Assembly (NCBI GenBank): GCA_030694265.1
Contig: JAUXYP010000002.1
Location: 62,001 to 126,000 of the forward strand
Direction of reading: 5' to 3'
DNA length: 64,000 nucleotides
DNA from: Sulfuricurvum sp.
GTDB lineage: Bacteria; Campylobacterota; Campylobacteria; Campylobacterales; Sulfurimonadaceae
Shown here: positions 56,166 to 64,000 of the stretch, in pieces
Position numbering within the stretch: position 1 is the stretch's first letter
Layout of the letters: each line of letters begins with the position of its first letter
Notes under the pieces: generated by a model
Databases searched by the model: none
Seen by the model: only the letters and a program-made list of their open reading frames with translations
What the model was told of the DNA's origin: nothing
Translations under genes and position numbers: made by a program

Positions 56166-57665
56166 TTGAAATACCTTTTTCTTTTATTACAAAGTGTTTG
56201 GTTGATCGCCTCGACACTTCATTTGAGTGCCTCCTCAAACCCTGCACGTCTTAATCCCCTTATCGCGACGGATTCTGCCAGCTCATCCATAGCCGGATAT
56301 TTATTTAATGCTTTGGTTAAATACGATGAGAGCGGTCAAAAGATTATTGGTGATTTGGCGCAGTCGTATCGCTTTATTACTCCAACGCTTATTGAGTTCA
56401 AACTTCGTCATGGAGTGAAATGGCATGATGGACAACCCTTTACCGCTCAAGATGTGGTGTTTACGTATGATTTGATACGCTCACCAAAAACCGTCACCCC
56501 CTATGCTACCGATTTTCGCGTGGTAAAAGAGGTCAAAGCTCTCGATGACTATACCGTACGTGTGACATACACCAAGCCCTACTTTAAAGCACTTGAGATT
56601 TGGATGATGGGGATTGTTCCAAAACACACTCTTGTAAATGAAAAAGACATAATGGGTTCTAATTTCAATACGCGTCCTATTGGAACAGGGCCTTATATCC
56701 TTAAAAAGCTCGAATTTTCAAAACAAATCGTTTTGGAAGCGAATCCGGCGTATTTTGAGCACCGCCCAAAAATAGAAAGAATTGTTTTTCATGTGATCGC
56801 CGATGGGATGACCCGCTTTTTGATGCTTAAAAATGGTGAGATTGATATTGACGGCTTGGAATCGATGCAATACGAACGGCAACTGAATCGTGAGTTTCAT
56901 AAAAAGTTTGCAACCGCTGAATTAGCTTCCCACAGTTATACGTATCTTGGATTTAATTTACGACTTAAAAAATTTCAAGATCCAAGAGTTAGAGAGGCTC
57001 TTTCGCTCGCAATCGATCGTCAGGAACTTATAGATATCTTATTTTTAAATCACGGAAGAATCTGCACGGGTCCTTTTTTACCTGGGAGCAAAGGATTTAA
57101 TGATCAGATAAAAGCGCCAATAAAAAATTTAGAACGTGCCCGTGCACTATTAAAAGAAGCAGGTTACAGTTCTTCTCATCCTTTAAGCTTTGAGATCGCT
57201 ACATCCAACTCCAATGCGATTCGTCCCTATGCCGCTGAGATTATGCAGCGTCAGCTATTGCAAGTTGGGGTGAAGGTAACTCTAAAAGTCATGGAATGGC
57301 AAGCATTTTTAAACACAGTGGTGATGCCTAAAAAGTTTGAGACGGTGTTATTGGGCTGGGGGCTCTCGTTAACCCCTGATCCGTATATGATCTGGCATAG
57401 CAAAGGGGATGTTCCCGGCGGTTTCAATATGATAGGATATCATTCTAAAATCACGGATAAACTCATCGAAGAGATGGAAGATTCAACAGAATCTAAAAAA
57501 GTTACAGATCTTCAGCGTCGTATCTTTGCACAGATTGTTACTGATAACCCTTACCTATTTCTGGTTATACCTAATGATTTACATGTCTATAATCGGAAAA
57601 TTAAGGGAATAAAACCGGGTATTAACGGTATTTGGGAACATTATATAGATTGGGAGATAGAGTGA
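56166..57665 (+). CDS. ABC-type peptide/oligopeptide substrate-binding protein (SBP family 5)
   Basis: The 499-residue protein has an N-terminal signal peptide (MKYLFLLLQSVWLIASTLHL) and the SBP_bac_5 domain with NPARLNPLIATDS, VKWHDGQPFTAQDVVFTYD and TGPYILKKLEF. It should bind peptides or nickel-like ligands for an ABC importer, but no permease gene adjoins. The start is TTG 56166, as no ATG fits the signal peptide. It overlaps the next gene by 4 bases. Confidence 0.85.
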   Translation: MKYLFLLLQSVWLIASTLHLSASSNPARLNPLIATDSASSSIAGYLFNALVKYDESGQKIIGDLAQSYRFITPTLIEFKLRHGVKWHDGQPFTAQDVVFTYDLIRSPKTVTPYATDFRVVKEVKALDDYTVRVTYTKPYFKALEIWMMGIVPKHTLVNEKDIMGSNFNTRPIGTGPYILKKLEFSKQIVLEANPAYFEHRPKIERIVFHVIADGMTRFLMLKNGEIDIDGLESMQYERQLNREFHKKFATAELASHSYTYLGFNLRLKKFQDPRVREALSLAIDRQELIDILFLNHGRICTGPFLPGSKGFNDQIKAPIKNLERARALLKEAGYSSSHPLSFEIATSNSNAIRPYAAEIMQRQLLQVGVKVTLKVMEWQAFLNTVVMPKKFETVLLGWGLSLTPDPYMIWHSKGDVPGGFNMIGYHSKITDKLIEEMEDSTESKKVTDLQRRIFAQIVTDNPYLFLVIPNDLHVYNRKIKGIKPGINGIWEHYIDWEIE

Positions 57666-58306
57666 AAAAAATAGTATTATTTGATTTAGATGGGACCTTA
57701 ATTGATTCAACGGAAGCAATTTTGGAGAGCTTTTACCATTCGCTTGCGCAGTTAAAGCATCCACATGAATTGGAAGATGAGGCGATTAAAGCGTTAATCG
57801 GGCATCCATTGGATGTCATGTTTACACGACTAGGATGCGATGTGGATAAAATTGAAGCACATGTATCCGAATACAAAGAACACTATCGTACGATCTCCAG
57901 AGCGAAAACATTTTTACTACCTAAAGCACATGAAGCAATCATAGAGGCATCTAAGCACGCACGATTAGGAATAGTAACGACAAAAACAGCCCGCTATTCA
58001 AAAGAATTGATGGAGCATTTTGGATTGATGAATTATTTTGAAGTCTTGATAGGACACGAAGATGTTGAGAGCCATAAGCCGCATCCTGAACCCATTCATA
58101 AGGCGTTAGAGGGGATGGATCATGCGCTAGAAGAAGTCTGGATGATTGGTGATACGCGTCTGGATTTGGAAGCATCTCAGCGTGCAGGAATTGATGCTGT
58201 AGGAGTTCTTACCGGGTATGATAATTTTGAACAATTATCAACATTCAATTTTATTATAAAAGAAAATGCTTTGGAAGCTGTACGTTATATAATAAATAGG
58301 GGATAA
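57662..58306 (+). CDS. HAD-family phosphatase, Gph-like
   Basis: The 214-residue enzyme has HAD motif I (LFDLDGTLIDS), motif II (IVTTKTAR) and motif III/IV (HKPHPEPIHKAL and MIGDTRLDLEAS). It resembles phosphoglycolate phosphatases and PpaX-type pyrophosphatases. Phosphoglycolate removal would suit an autotroph, but the substrate is not determined by sequence. The start is GTG 57662, overlapping the upstream stop; the open frame extends earlier without family similarity. Confidence 0.8.
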   Translation: MKKIVLFDLDGTLIDSTEAILESFYHSLAQLKHPHELEDEAIKALIGHPLDVMFTRLGCDVDKIEAHVSEYKEHYRTISRAKTFLLPKAHEAIIEASKHARLGIVTTKTARYSKELMEHFGLMNYFEVLIGHEDVESHKPHPEPIHKALEGMDHALEEVWMIGDTRLDLEASQRAGIDAVGVLTGYDNFEQLSTFNFIIKENALEAVRYIINRG

Positions 58307-58403
58307 AGTAACACTTTAGCCTTGGTTTTTAACCTGCCAAAAAGTGAAAAGCTACATTTAAGAGCAACTTTCATAGAATACACTTATTGATAAATTTCAA
58401 CTT

Positions 58404-58409
58404 TATAAT
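58404..58409 (+). promoter_or_regulatory. Candidate -10 element for porGDAB
   Basis: TATAAT lies 20 bases before the porG ATG and is centred in the palindrome CTTTATAATTAAAG. The implied leader is very short, with GGGAGAGG as the ribosome-binding site. Confidence 0.4.
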
Positions 58410-58429
58410 TAAAGCAAGAGGGAGAGGTC

Positions 58430-58987
58430 ATGCTCGAAATTAGATGGCATAGTCGTGCTGGACAAGGTGCCGTAACTGGAGCAAAAGGTTTGGCGGACGT
58501 AGTATCTACAACCGGTAAACATGTGCAAGCGTTCGCGTTTTATGGTTCTGCAAAACGTGGAGCTGCAATGACGGCCTATAACCGTGTAGATGATAAAATT
58601 ATCATGAATCACGAAAAATTTATGGCTCCGGATTACGTACTTGTTATTGACCCTGCTCTCGTTTATATCGCCGATTTTACGGCGCATGAAAAAGAAAATA
58701 CGGTTTATATCATCACTACACATATGACTACTGAAGAACTTGTAGCTTCTCAACCGAAGCTAGAGGGTAAAAAGGTATTCACCGTTGATTGTATTAAAAT
58801 TTCGCAAGAGACAATCGGAAAAGCGATCCCCAATACACCAATGCTCGGTGCATTGATGAAGGTTTCGGGTATGTATGAGATGGACTTTTTCAAAGAAAAC
58901 ATGATTCGTGTTCTCAAGAAATTGCCTCAAAAAATCATTGACGCCAACATGATCGCGATTCAACGCGCTTATGATGAAGTAAAGTAA
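58430..58987 (+). CDS. porG: Pyruvate:ferredoxin/flavodoxin oxidoreductase gamma subunit
   Basis: The 185-residue subunit has the family opening IRWHSRAGQGAVTGAKGLAD and SAKRGAAMTAYNRVDD. It is part of a four-subunit enzyme that converts pyruvate and CoA to acetyl-CoA, CO2 and reduced low-potential carrier, or runs in reverse in the reductive TCA cycle used by autotrophic Campylobacterota. Gene order gamma-delta-alpha-beta matches Helicobacter. Confidence 0.92.
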   Translation: MLEIRWHSRAGQGAVTGAKGLADVVSTTGKHVQAFAFYGSAKRGAAMTAYNRVDDKIIMNHEKFMAPDYVLVIDPALVYIADFTAHEKENTVYIITTHMTTEELVASQPKLEGKKVFTVDCIKISQETIGKAIPNTPMLGALMKVSGMYEMDFFKENMIRVLKKLPQKIIDANMIAIQRAYDEVK

Positions 58988-58997
58988 GGAGCCTAGA

Positions 58998-59420
58998 ATG
59001 GAAAAAGCAGGATGGGACGGGTTTGAAATCGGCGCAATGCTTCGCACATTTGATGGAGCGATACAAAATATTGCAACAACATTGCCGGAAGACAGAGCAT
59101 ATTCACAGTCAAGTTCGTTTACAGCGAGTGTAGCCGATTGGCGTATTGAAAAGCCTTTGTTTAACAAAGACTATTGTATTGATTGCCAGTTTTGCTGGAT
59201 TTATTGCCCTGATATGTCAATCATAGCACGTGATAAAAAAATGATCGGTATTGATTTTGATCACTGTAAAGGGTGCGGAATTTGTGTGGAAGTATGTCCT
59301 ACGAATCCAAAATCATTGTTGATGTTCCCTGAACAACAAGACGAAGATTTAGCATTAGAGCAGTGGCCTAAAAAAGAGAAAAAAGAAAAAGAAAAAGAAA
59401 CAGAAGTAGAGGAAGACTAA
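58998..59420 (+). CDS. porD: Pyruvate:ferredoxin oxidoreductase delta subunit (2x[4Fe-4S] ferredoxin-like)
   Basis: The 140-residue subunit holds two cluster-binding motifs: CIDCQFCWIYCPD and CKGCGICVEVCPT. It transfers electrons from the TPP centre to the external carrier. A highly charged tail, KKEKKEKEKETEVEED, ends the protein and is not part of the ferredoxin fold. The stop overlaps the porA start by one base. Confidence 0.93.
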   Translation: MEKAGWDGFEIGAMLRTFDGAIQNIATTLPEDRAYSQSSSFTASVADWRIEKPLFNKDYCIDCQFCWIYCPDMSIIARDKKMIGIDFDHCKGCGICVEVCPTNPKSLLMFPEQQDEDLALEQWPKKEKKEKEKETEVEED

Positions 59421-60640
59421 TGGCTGAAACCATGGAACTACGAGACATTGAAGTCTGGGATGGAAATATGGCAGCAAGCCAAGCGCTTCGCCAAGTTCAA
59501 GTTGACGTTGTTGCCGCATATCCGATTACGCCATCTACACCTATTGTAGAAAATTACGGTAATTTTACGGCCAACGGTTATGTTGACGGTGAGTTTGTAA
59601 TGGTTGAATCTGAGCATGCAGCAATGTCTGGGTGTATCGGTGCATCTGCCGCAGGCGGACGTGTAGCAACCGCTACATCATCACAAGGTTTTGCATTGAT
59701 GGTAGAGACATTGTACTCTGCATCAGGAATGCGTTTACCGATTATCCTCAATGTTGTAAACCGTGCAATCGGCGCACCATTGAACGTTAACGGTGACCAC
59801 TCTGATATGTACTTGGGGCGTGACAGCGGATGGATTCAATTCGACGCTTATTGTCCTCAAGATGCGTATGACCTTAACTTTATTGCGTTTAAAGTTGCGG
59901 AAGATCATGACGTACGACTACCGGCAATGGTTCACCAAGACGGTTTTATGACTTCTCATACAGCGCAAGGTGTTCACACTATGACGGATGAGCAAGGCTT
60001 TGCATTTGTTGGTGAATTCCAACCGATGAATGACATGCTCGATCTCGATCATCCGGTTACTCACGGGGTTCAAACTGAGGAAGATTGGCACTTTGAGCAC
60101 AAAGCACGCCAACATCATGCCCTCATGACAGTAGCGTTACCAAAAATTCAAGATGCATTTGATGCCTTTGAGAAATACACAGGACGTAAATACAATCTTG
60201 TAGAAACTTACAATGTTGAAGATGCGGATTCTGTAGTCATTTGTATGGGTACATCGGTTGAGACAGCTATGGAAGTTGTTGATGAACTACGTGCAAAAGG
60301 GATGAAAGTGGGTGTTGTCGGTATTCGTGTATTCCGTCCATGGCCGCTAGAGCAACTTGCAGAAGTTCTTAAAAATGTTAAGGCTATTGGTGCATTGGAT
60401 CGTTCTAGTCCACACGGTACTGTCGGTATGCTTTACAATGAAATCGCCGGAACAATGTTCAACACAGGTACCAAAGCGGTATTGACCAATTATATTTATG
60501 GTCTCGGCGGACGTGACTTGACGAAAGCACACTTGGTTGGTATTTTTAATGACCTAAAAGCAAATGTGGATGCGGGTAAACCTACTACGCCATTGCAACA
60601 GTACATCGGCCTTCGCGGACCGAAACTTTCGTTTTTCTAA
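59420..60640 (+). CDS. porA: Pyruvate:ferredoxin oxidoreductase alpha subunit
   Basis: The 406-residue subunit carries the pyrimidine-binding half of the TPP site, with AAYPITPSTPIVENYGNF, ESEHAAMSGCIGASAAGG and TSSQGFALMVE. The C-terminal part (VVICMGTSVETAMEVVDEL) is the domain II region. It pairs with PorB. Confidence 0.94.
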   Translation: MAETMELRDIEVWDGNMAASQALRQVQVDVVAAYPITPSTPIVENYGNFTANGYVDGEFVMVESEHAAMSGCIGASAAGGRVATATSSQGFALMVETLYSASGMRLPIILNVVNRAIGAPLNVNGDHSDMYLGRDSGWIQFDAYCPQDAYDLNFIAFKVAEDHDVRLPAMVHQDGFMTSHTAQGVHTMTDEQGFAFVGEFQPMNDMLDLDHPVTHGVQTEEDWHFEHKARQHHALMTVALPKIQDAFDAFEKYTGRKYNLVETYNVEDADSVVICMGTSVETAMEVVDELRAKGMKVGVVGIRVFRPWPLEQLAEVLKNVKAIGALDRSSPHGTVGMLYNEIAGTMFNTGTKAVLTNYIYGLGGRDLTKAHLVGIFNDLKANVDAGKPTTPLQQYIGLRGPKLSFF

Positions 60641-60650
60641 GGAGTTAACG

Positions 60651-61607
60651 ATGTCAGAAATTAAAAAGATTAAAAATCTGAAAGAGTTTTCAACCTCTTC
60701 AGACCGTTTTGAAGGTGCAAACCTTCTTTGTCCTGGTTGTGCACATTCTATTATCGTTCGTGAAGTATTGAATGCTACGAATGATGATTTGATCCTTGCA
60801 GCTTCAACGGGTTGTTTGGAAGTATGTACAGCAGTTTATCCATACACTTCATGGGATGCTTCATGGATTCATATCGGATTTGAAAACGGTTCGACTGCGG
60901 TTGCCGGTGCAGAAGCCATGTACAAAGCGCTTAAAAACAAAGGTCGCCTAAAGCAGCCTGATCGTAAGCCTAAATTTGTCGCTTTTGGCGGTGATGGTGC
61001 TACTTACGATATCGGATTCCAATGGATTTCAGGATGTTTCGAGCGCGGACATGACATGATGTACGTTTGTTTGGATAATGAAGTGTATGCAAATACAGGG
61101 GGTCAGCGTTCTTCTTCTACTCCTATTGGTTCTTCTACAACGACTGCACCAGCAGGTAGTACAAGTTACGGTGAGAAAAAGAATAAAAAAGACATGCTTG
61201 CGATTATGGCAGCACATGGTGCTCCATATGTTGCACAGGTTTCTCCAAGTAAATGGAAGGACATGGTTGCTAAGATCCAAAAAGGATTTGCAGCAGAAGG
61301 CCCAGTTTTCATAAATGCTATCTCTCCATGTACTACAGAGTGGAAATTTGCACCTGAAGACACGATCGCTATTACTGATTTGGCGACGGATTCTTTGGTT
61401 TTTCCATTGTATGAAATCATCAATGGTTCTGAGCTAAATATTACCTACCGCCCTAAAAACATCATTCCCGTGCGTGATTACCTCGGTGCACAAGGGCGCT
61501 TCAAGCACCTTTTCACCAAGCAGTATGAGTACCTGATCGGTGAATGGCAAGATCGTGTCGATGCAAAATGGGAACAATTGCAACGTCGCGAAGAAGCTCG
61601 CGTTTAA
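60651..61607 (+). CDS. porB: Pyruvate:ferredoxin oxidoreductase beta subunit
   Basis: The 318-residue subunit binds TPP phosphate and magnesium through FGGDGATYDIGFQW and LDNEVYANTGGQRS. Cysteines in NLLCPGCAHSI and STGCLEVC fit the proximal 4Fe-4S cluster. I start it at ATG 60651 with GGAG upstream; an open frame reaching back into porA is not used. A hairpin follows the gene. Confidence 0.94.
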   Translation: MSEIKKIKNLKEFSTSSDRFEGANLLCPGCAHSIIVREVLNATNDDLILAASTGCLEVCTAVYPYTSWDASWIHIGFENGSTAVAGAEAMYKALKNKGRLKQPDRKPKFVAFGGDGATYDIGFQWISGCFERGHDMMYVCLDNEVYANTGGQRSSSTPIGSSTTTAPAGSTSYGEKKNKKDMLAIMAAHGAPYVAQVSPSKWKDMVAKIQKGFAAEGPVFINAISPCTTEWKFAPEDTIAITDLATDSLVFPLYEIINGSELNITYRPKNIIPVRDYLGAQGRFKHLFTKQYEYLIGEWQDRVDAKWEQLQRREEARV

Positions 61608-61616
61608 TACCTCATT

Positions 61617-61640
61617 AGCCCCTTTTGGGGTTGATTAATT
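61617..61640 (+). terminator. Terminator of porGDAB
   Basis: AGCCCC and GGGGTT form a stem (4 G-C pairs plus two outer pairs) with a TTTT loop, followed by AT-rich sequence. It lies 10 bases after the porB stop. Confidence 0.5.
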
Positions 61641-61799
61641 TTCCTCTCTGATTTTTTATCTTCTTAGAACAACTAATACTCCACTAACACTTTAATGTTA
61701 TTCTACTTTCATGAAATAGAGTTTGAATCAATTTCATAGGTTGAGTTATTGAATGGTCAGCGTATTTGCTGTGGTGAGGTATCTATAAAAGGGATTAAA

Positions 61800-62312
61800 A
61801 TGTTTAAGAAAATAATGTTGGGAATGCTAGTAGTAATGTCATTAACTGGGTCGCTTTTAGCAGCTACTCTTACACCAACACAAAAAGCATCGTTATTATT
61901 TATGTATCAGGAAGAAAAAGTAGCACGTGATGTGTACATTACATTGAGTAAACAATATCCTACAGCAACGACATTTTCAAACATACTATTGTCGGAACAA
62001 TCACATATGGATGCTGTAGAAAAACTATGTATTAAATACGGAGTCGACATAGCAAATGTCAATGAAGCAGAAGTCGGTGTATTTGTTTTACCAGAATTAC
62101 AAGCATTGTATAACACACTGGTTATTCAAGGTTCGGTATCTCTACTCGAAGGACAAAAGGTAGGTGTTTTGATTGAACAGAAAGATATTACAGATATTTT
62201 GGCGGCTGAAGTTGGCATGCCAAGCGATGTTGTGAAAGTCTTTGAAAATCTTCGAGCAGGTTCTTATAGTCACTTGGATGCATTTAACAAAGCTGTCGCT
62301 GCTTTATTATGA
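61800..62312 (+). CDS. Exported DUF2202 (ferritin-like) protein
   Basis: The 170-residue protein begins with a signal peptide (MFKKIMLGMLVVMSLTGSLL, cleaved near AAT). The mature part has LLFMYQEEKVARDVYITLSK and SEQSHMDAVEKLCIKYG, with Glu and His residues spaced as in the four-helix DUF2202 fold. Such proteins could bind a di-metal centre, but their function is not established. I start it at ATG 61800 with AAAAGGG upstream. The frame is open 17 codons earlier, without a plausible signal. Confidence 0.8.
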   Translation: MFKKIMLGMLVVMSLTGSLLAATLTPTQKASLLFMYQEEKVARDVYITLSKQYPTATTFSNILLSEQSHMDAVEKLCIKYGVDIANVNEAEVGVFVLPELQALYNTLVIQGSVSLLEGQKVGVLIEQKDITDILAAEVGMPSDVVKVFENLRAGSYSHLDAFNKAVAALL

Positions 62313-62317
62313 TTACC

Positions 62318-62343
62318 ATATGTAGCATTATAGTGCTACATAT
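62318..62343. terminator. Perfect hairpin after the DUF2202 gene
   Basis: ATATGTAGCA and TGCTACATAT form a 10-bp perfect stem with a 6-base loop, 5 bases after the stop. There is no T-run, so termination may need other factors or the hairpin may protect the 3' end. The rest of 62344-62429 shows no gene. Confidence 0.45.
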
Positions 62344-62429
62344 AGTTGTTGTACCCACTCTACCTCACAGATACACTCCATTGGAATCCTATTTGCTTTA
62401 ATTATTGTAAATAAATAAGTGGATTAAAC

Positions 62430-62633
62430 ATGTATCGAATGACCTATAATAATAAAGGGGTAACTGGATGCTCTGCTCGCGGGATCGCAAAACGTGAAAG
62501 CAAAGAAGAACTTCTGGTATTAGCCGAGCAGCTTAAAGATGCAATCTGCAATATTCACATTGAAAAAATCAACAATCTGCAAGACGAGCATATTCCTATG
62601 GAGCTTTTTGAAAACATGAAAGAGCTTAAATGA
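62430..62633 (+). CDS. Small protein of unknown function preceding the LsrK-like gene
   Basis: The 67-residue protein starts MYRMTYNNKGVTGCSARGIA and has a helical, charged remainder ending FENMKELK. I do not recognise a family. There is one Cys, no signal peptide and no membrane segment. The stop overlaps the kinase start (ATGA), so the two are translated together, which argues that it is a real gene. Confidence 0.55.
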   Translation: MYRMTYNNKGVTGCSARGIAKRESKEELLVLAEQLKDAICNIHIEKINNLQDEHIPMELFENMKELK

Positions 62634-64000
62634 ACCAATATTTTCTCGTAATCGATGCAGGGACGGGCAGTATCCGTGCAATAATTTTTGATATCTACGG
62701 AAATCAGATTTCGATTGCGCAATATGAGTGGAATCATGTGGCGGAAGATGGGATTGCGGGGTCAATGGGGTTTGATTTTCGTGCCGGATGGGAACTGGCT
62801 CGAAAGTGCGTACAAGAAGCCATAGCAAAATCAGAGATTGATCCTAAGAATATCATAGCCGTTTCTGCCTCAAGTATGCGTGAGGGAATAGTAGTTTATG
62901 ATAAAAATAAAAACGAACTCTGGGGCGTGGCGAACGTGGATTCTCGCGCAGGTGTAGAAGTAGCGCAGCTTAAGCATGAGAATAAAACCATGGAGCATGA
63001 TTTTTACAAAACAAGCGGTCAAACGTTTGCATTGTCTGCTGCTCCACGTCTGTTATGGCTCAAAAATAATAGACCGTCCTTGTATGAAAAAGCAACCTAC
63101 TTTACGATGATCAGTGATTGGATACTGTTTAAACTTAGCGGTGAATTGGCGTGCGAACCCTCCAATGCCGGGACGGCAGGGGCGTTTAATCTCTCCACTC
63201 GAAATTGGGACAAAGAACAATTTAAAAAGTGCGGTTTAAAAGATTTATTTGTCCCTGTCTTAGAGAGTGGCGATATCCTGGGTAAAATTTCCAAGTCTGC
63301 ATCTGATGAAATAGGGTTAAGTACCCATACGCTTGTGGTGATGGGTGGCGGTGATGTTCAAATCGGTACGGCTGGCCTTGGTGCAAATACTATGGGCGAT
63401 GCGGTAGTATTAGGTGGAAGCTTTTGGCAGCAAGTGGTGAACGTTCCTGTAAATGCAAAACTTTCAGATGAAATGCTTCTGCGTGTAAACCCACATGTGG
63501 TACAAGGAATGTCACAAGCAGAAGGGATCACGTTCTTTACAGGACTAGTCATGCGGTGGTTTCGAGACACCCTTGGTGGCGGGAGAAGCTACAGCGAGCT
63601 TGAAGCGATGGCCTCTAAAATTCCGTTGGGATCGCATGGGATACTCCCAATATTTAGCGATAGCATGAAATATGGCGAGTGGATACATGCAAGCCCGTCT
63701 TTTGTCGGGCTTGGGATTGATCCTCTTAAATACAATATCGGATCTATGTTTCGGGCATTAGAAGAAAATGCGTGTATTGTGAGTGCTATTAACCTTGAAA
63801 ATATCAAGGCATTTAGCGGCGTAAATCCTACTTCATTGATCTTCGCGAGCGGTGCATCACAAGGGCCACTTTGGTCTCAAATATTGGCAGATGTTACAGG
63901 TTTGGAAGTTAAAGTTCCGATCGTCAAAGAGGCAACGGCATTGGGTGTGGCGATGGCGGCAGGAATCGGTGCAGGTGTCTACACCAGTTTTGAAGAAGCG
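62630..64000 (+). CDS. lsrK: FGGY carbohydrate kinase closely resembling autoinducer-2 kinase LsrK (partial)
   Basis: The frame runs 457 codons to the window edge without a stop. The opening LVIDAGTGSIRAIIFDIYGN and segments SSMREGIVVYD, MISDWILFKLSGELACEPSN, GGGDVQIGTAGLG and GGSFWQQVVNVP match E. coli LsrK almost region by region. The signature glycines of the FGGY ATPase fold are present, as in LIFASGASQGPLWSQILADV. LsrK phosphorylates imported autoinducer-2. No Lsr transporter or LsrR gene is visible here. Another FGGY kinase is possible, but the run of shared segments is specific. Confidence 0.82.
   Translation, partial: MNQYFLVIDAGTGSIRAIIFDIYGNQISIAQYEWNHVAEDGIAGSMGFDFRAGWELARKCVQEAIAKSEIDPKNIIAVSASSMREGIVVYDKNKNELWGVANVDSRAGVEVAQLKHENKTMEHDFYKTSGQTFALSAAPRLLWLKNNRPSLYEKATYFTMISDWILFKLSGELACEPSNAGTAGAFNLSTRNWDKEQFKKCGLKDLFVPVLESGDILGKISKSASDEIGLSTHTLVVMGGGDVQIGTAGLGANTMGDAVVLGGSFWQQVVNVPVNAKLSDEMLLRVNPHVVQGMSQAEGITFFTGLVMRWFRDTLGGGRSYSELEAMASKIPLGSHGILPIFSDSMKYGEWIHASPSFVGLGIDPLKYNIGSMFRALEENACIVSAINLENIKAFSGVNPTSLIFASGASQGPLWSQILADVTGLEVKVPIVKEATALGVAMAAGIGAGVYTSFEEA

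Overview
The window looks like chromosomal DNA from a member of the Campylobacterota (Epsilonproteobacteria), most likely a free-living Sulfuricurvum/Sulfurimonas-type bacterium. The clues are a four-subunit pyruvate:ferredoxin oxidoreductase in the order gamma-delta-alpha-beta, a cbb3 oxidase operon followed by DUF4006, TPM and FixH genes, futalosine-pathway MqnA, a DUF507 gene beside carA, an OprD-like porin, and gene neighbourhoods (dcd/accB/accC/surA-like/gltX and purA/fliJ-like/motE-like/DUF507/carA) that I recall from Campylobacter jejuni. The genus cannot be fixed from this sequence alone.

Bases 1-16652 (minus strand) form one tightly packed surface-glycan operon of about 18 genes with metK at its promoter-proximal end. 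It contains most of a GDP-linked legionaminic acid pathway (LegB, LegC, LegH, LegI, LegF and the CBS-containing nucleotidyltransferase PtmE). It also has a C3-amino uronic acid set (Ugd, a Gfo/Idh oxidase, a DegT-type aminotransferase, a hexapeptide acetyltransferase), one glycosyltransferase and a methyltransferase. An acetamidino-forming module has two different PP-loop amidotransferases around a single HisH-like/HisF-like ammonia-supply pair. The HisF-like protein has Met where the cyclase needs its catalytic Asp11. No 2-epimerase (LegG or WbpI type) is visible, and the operon runs off the left edge.

Bases 16.8-23.1 kb hold a methyltransferase-asnB pair, two tandem single-GAF proteins, a DUF465 protein, dcd, and accB-accC. 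Bases 23.2-39.2 kb are mostly core genes: a dCache/CZB chemoreceptor, a SurA-like chaperone, gltX, mqnA, moaD-moaE-moeA, a YajR-like MFS transporter, an ITPase, uppP, a class V aminotransferase, hisZ, purA, FliJ-like and MotE-like flagellar proteins, DUF507 and carA.

Bases 39.3-50.3 kb carry ccoNOQP with its accessory genes (including a 33-residue membrane peptide), addB-addA, and rplM-rpsI. Two palindromes precede ccoN. Bases 50.3-58.3 kb encode envelope functions: an LtaS-like sulfatase-fold enzyme divergent from EptA, an OprD-like porin, a periplasmic alpha-carbonic anhydrase, a peptide-type binding protein and a HAD phosphatase. Bases 58.4-61.6 kb are porGDAB, followed by an exported DUF2202 protein. 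The right edge holds a small unknown gene overlapping the start of a FGGY kinase that closely resembles the autoinducer-2 kinase LsrK. No rRNA, tRNA, insertion sequence or CRISPR array was seen, and no gene-free stretch exceeds 300 bases.
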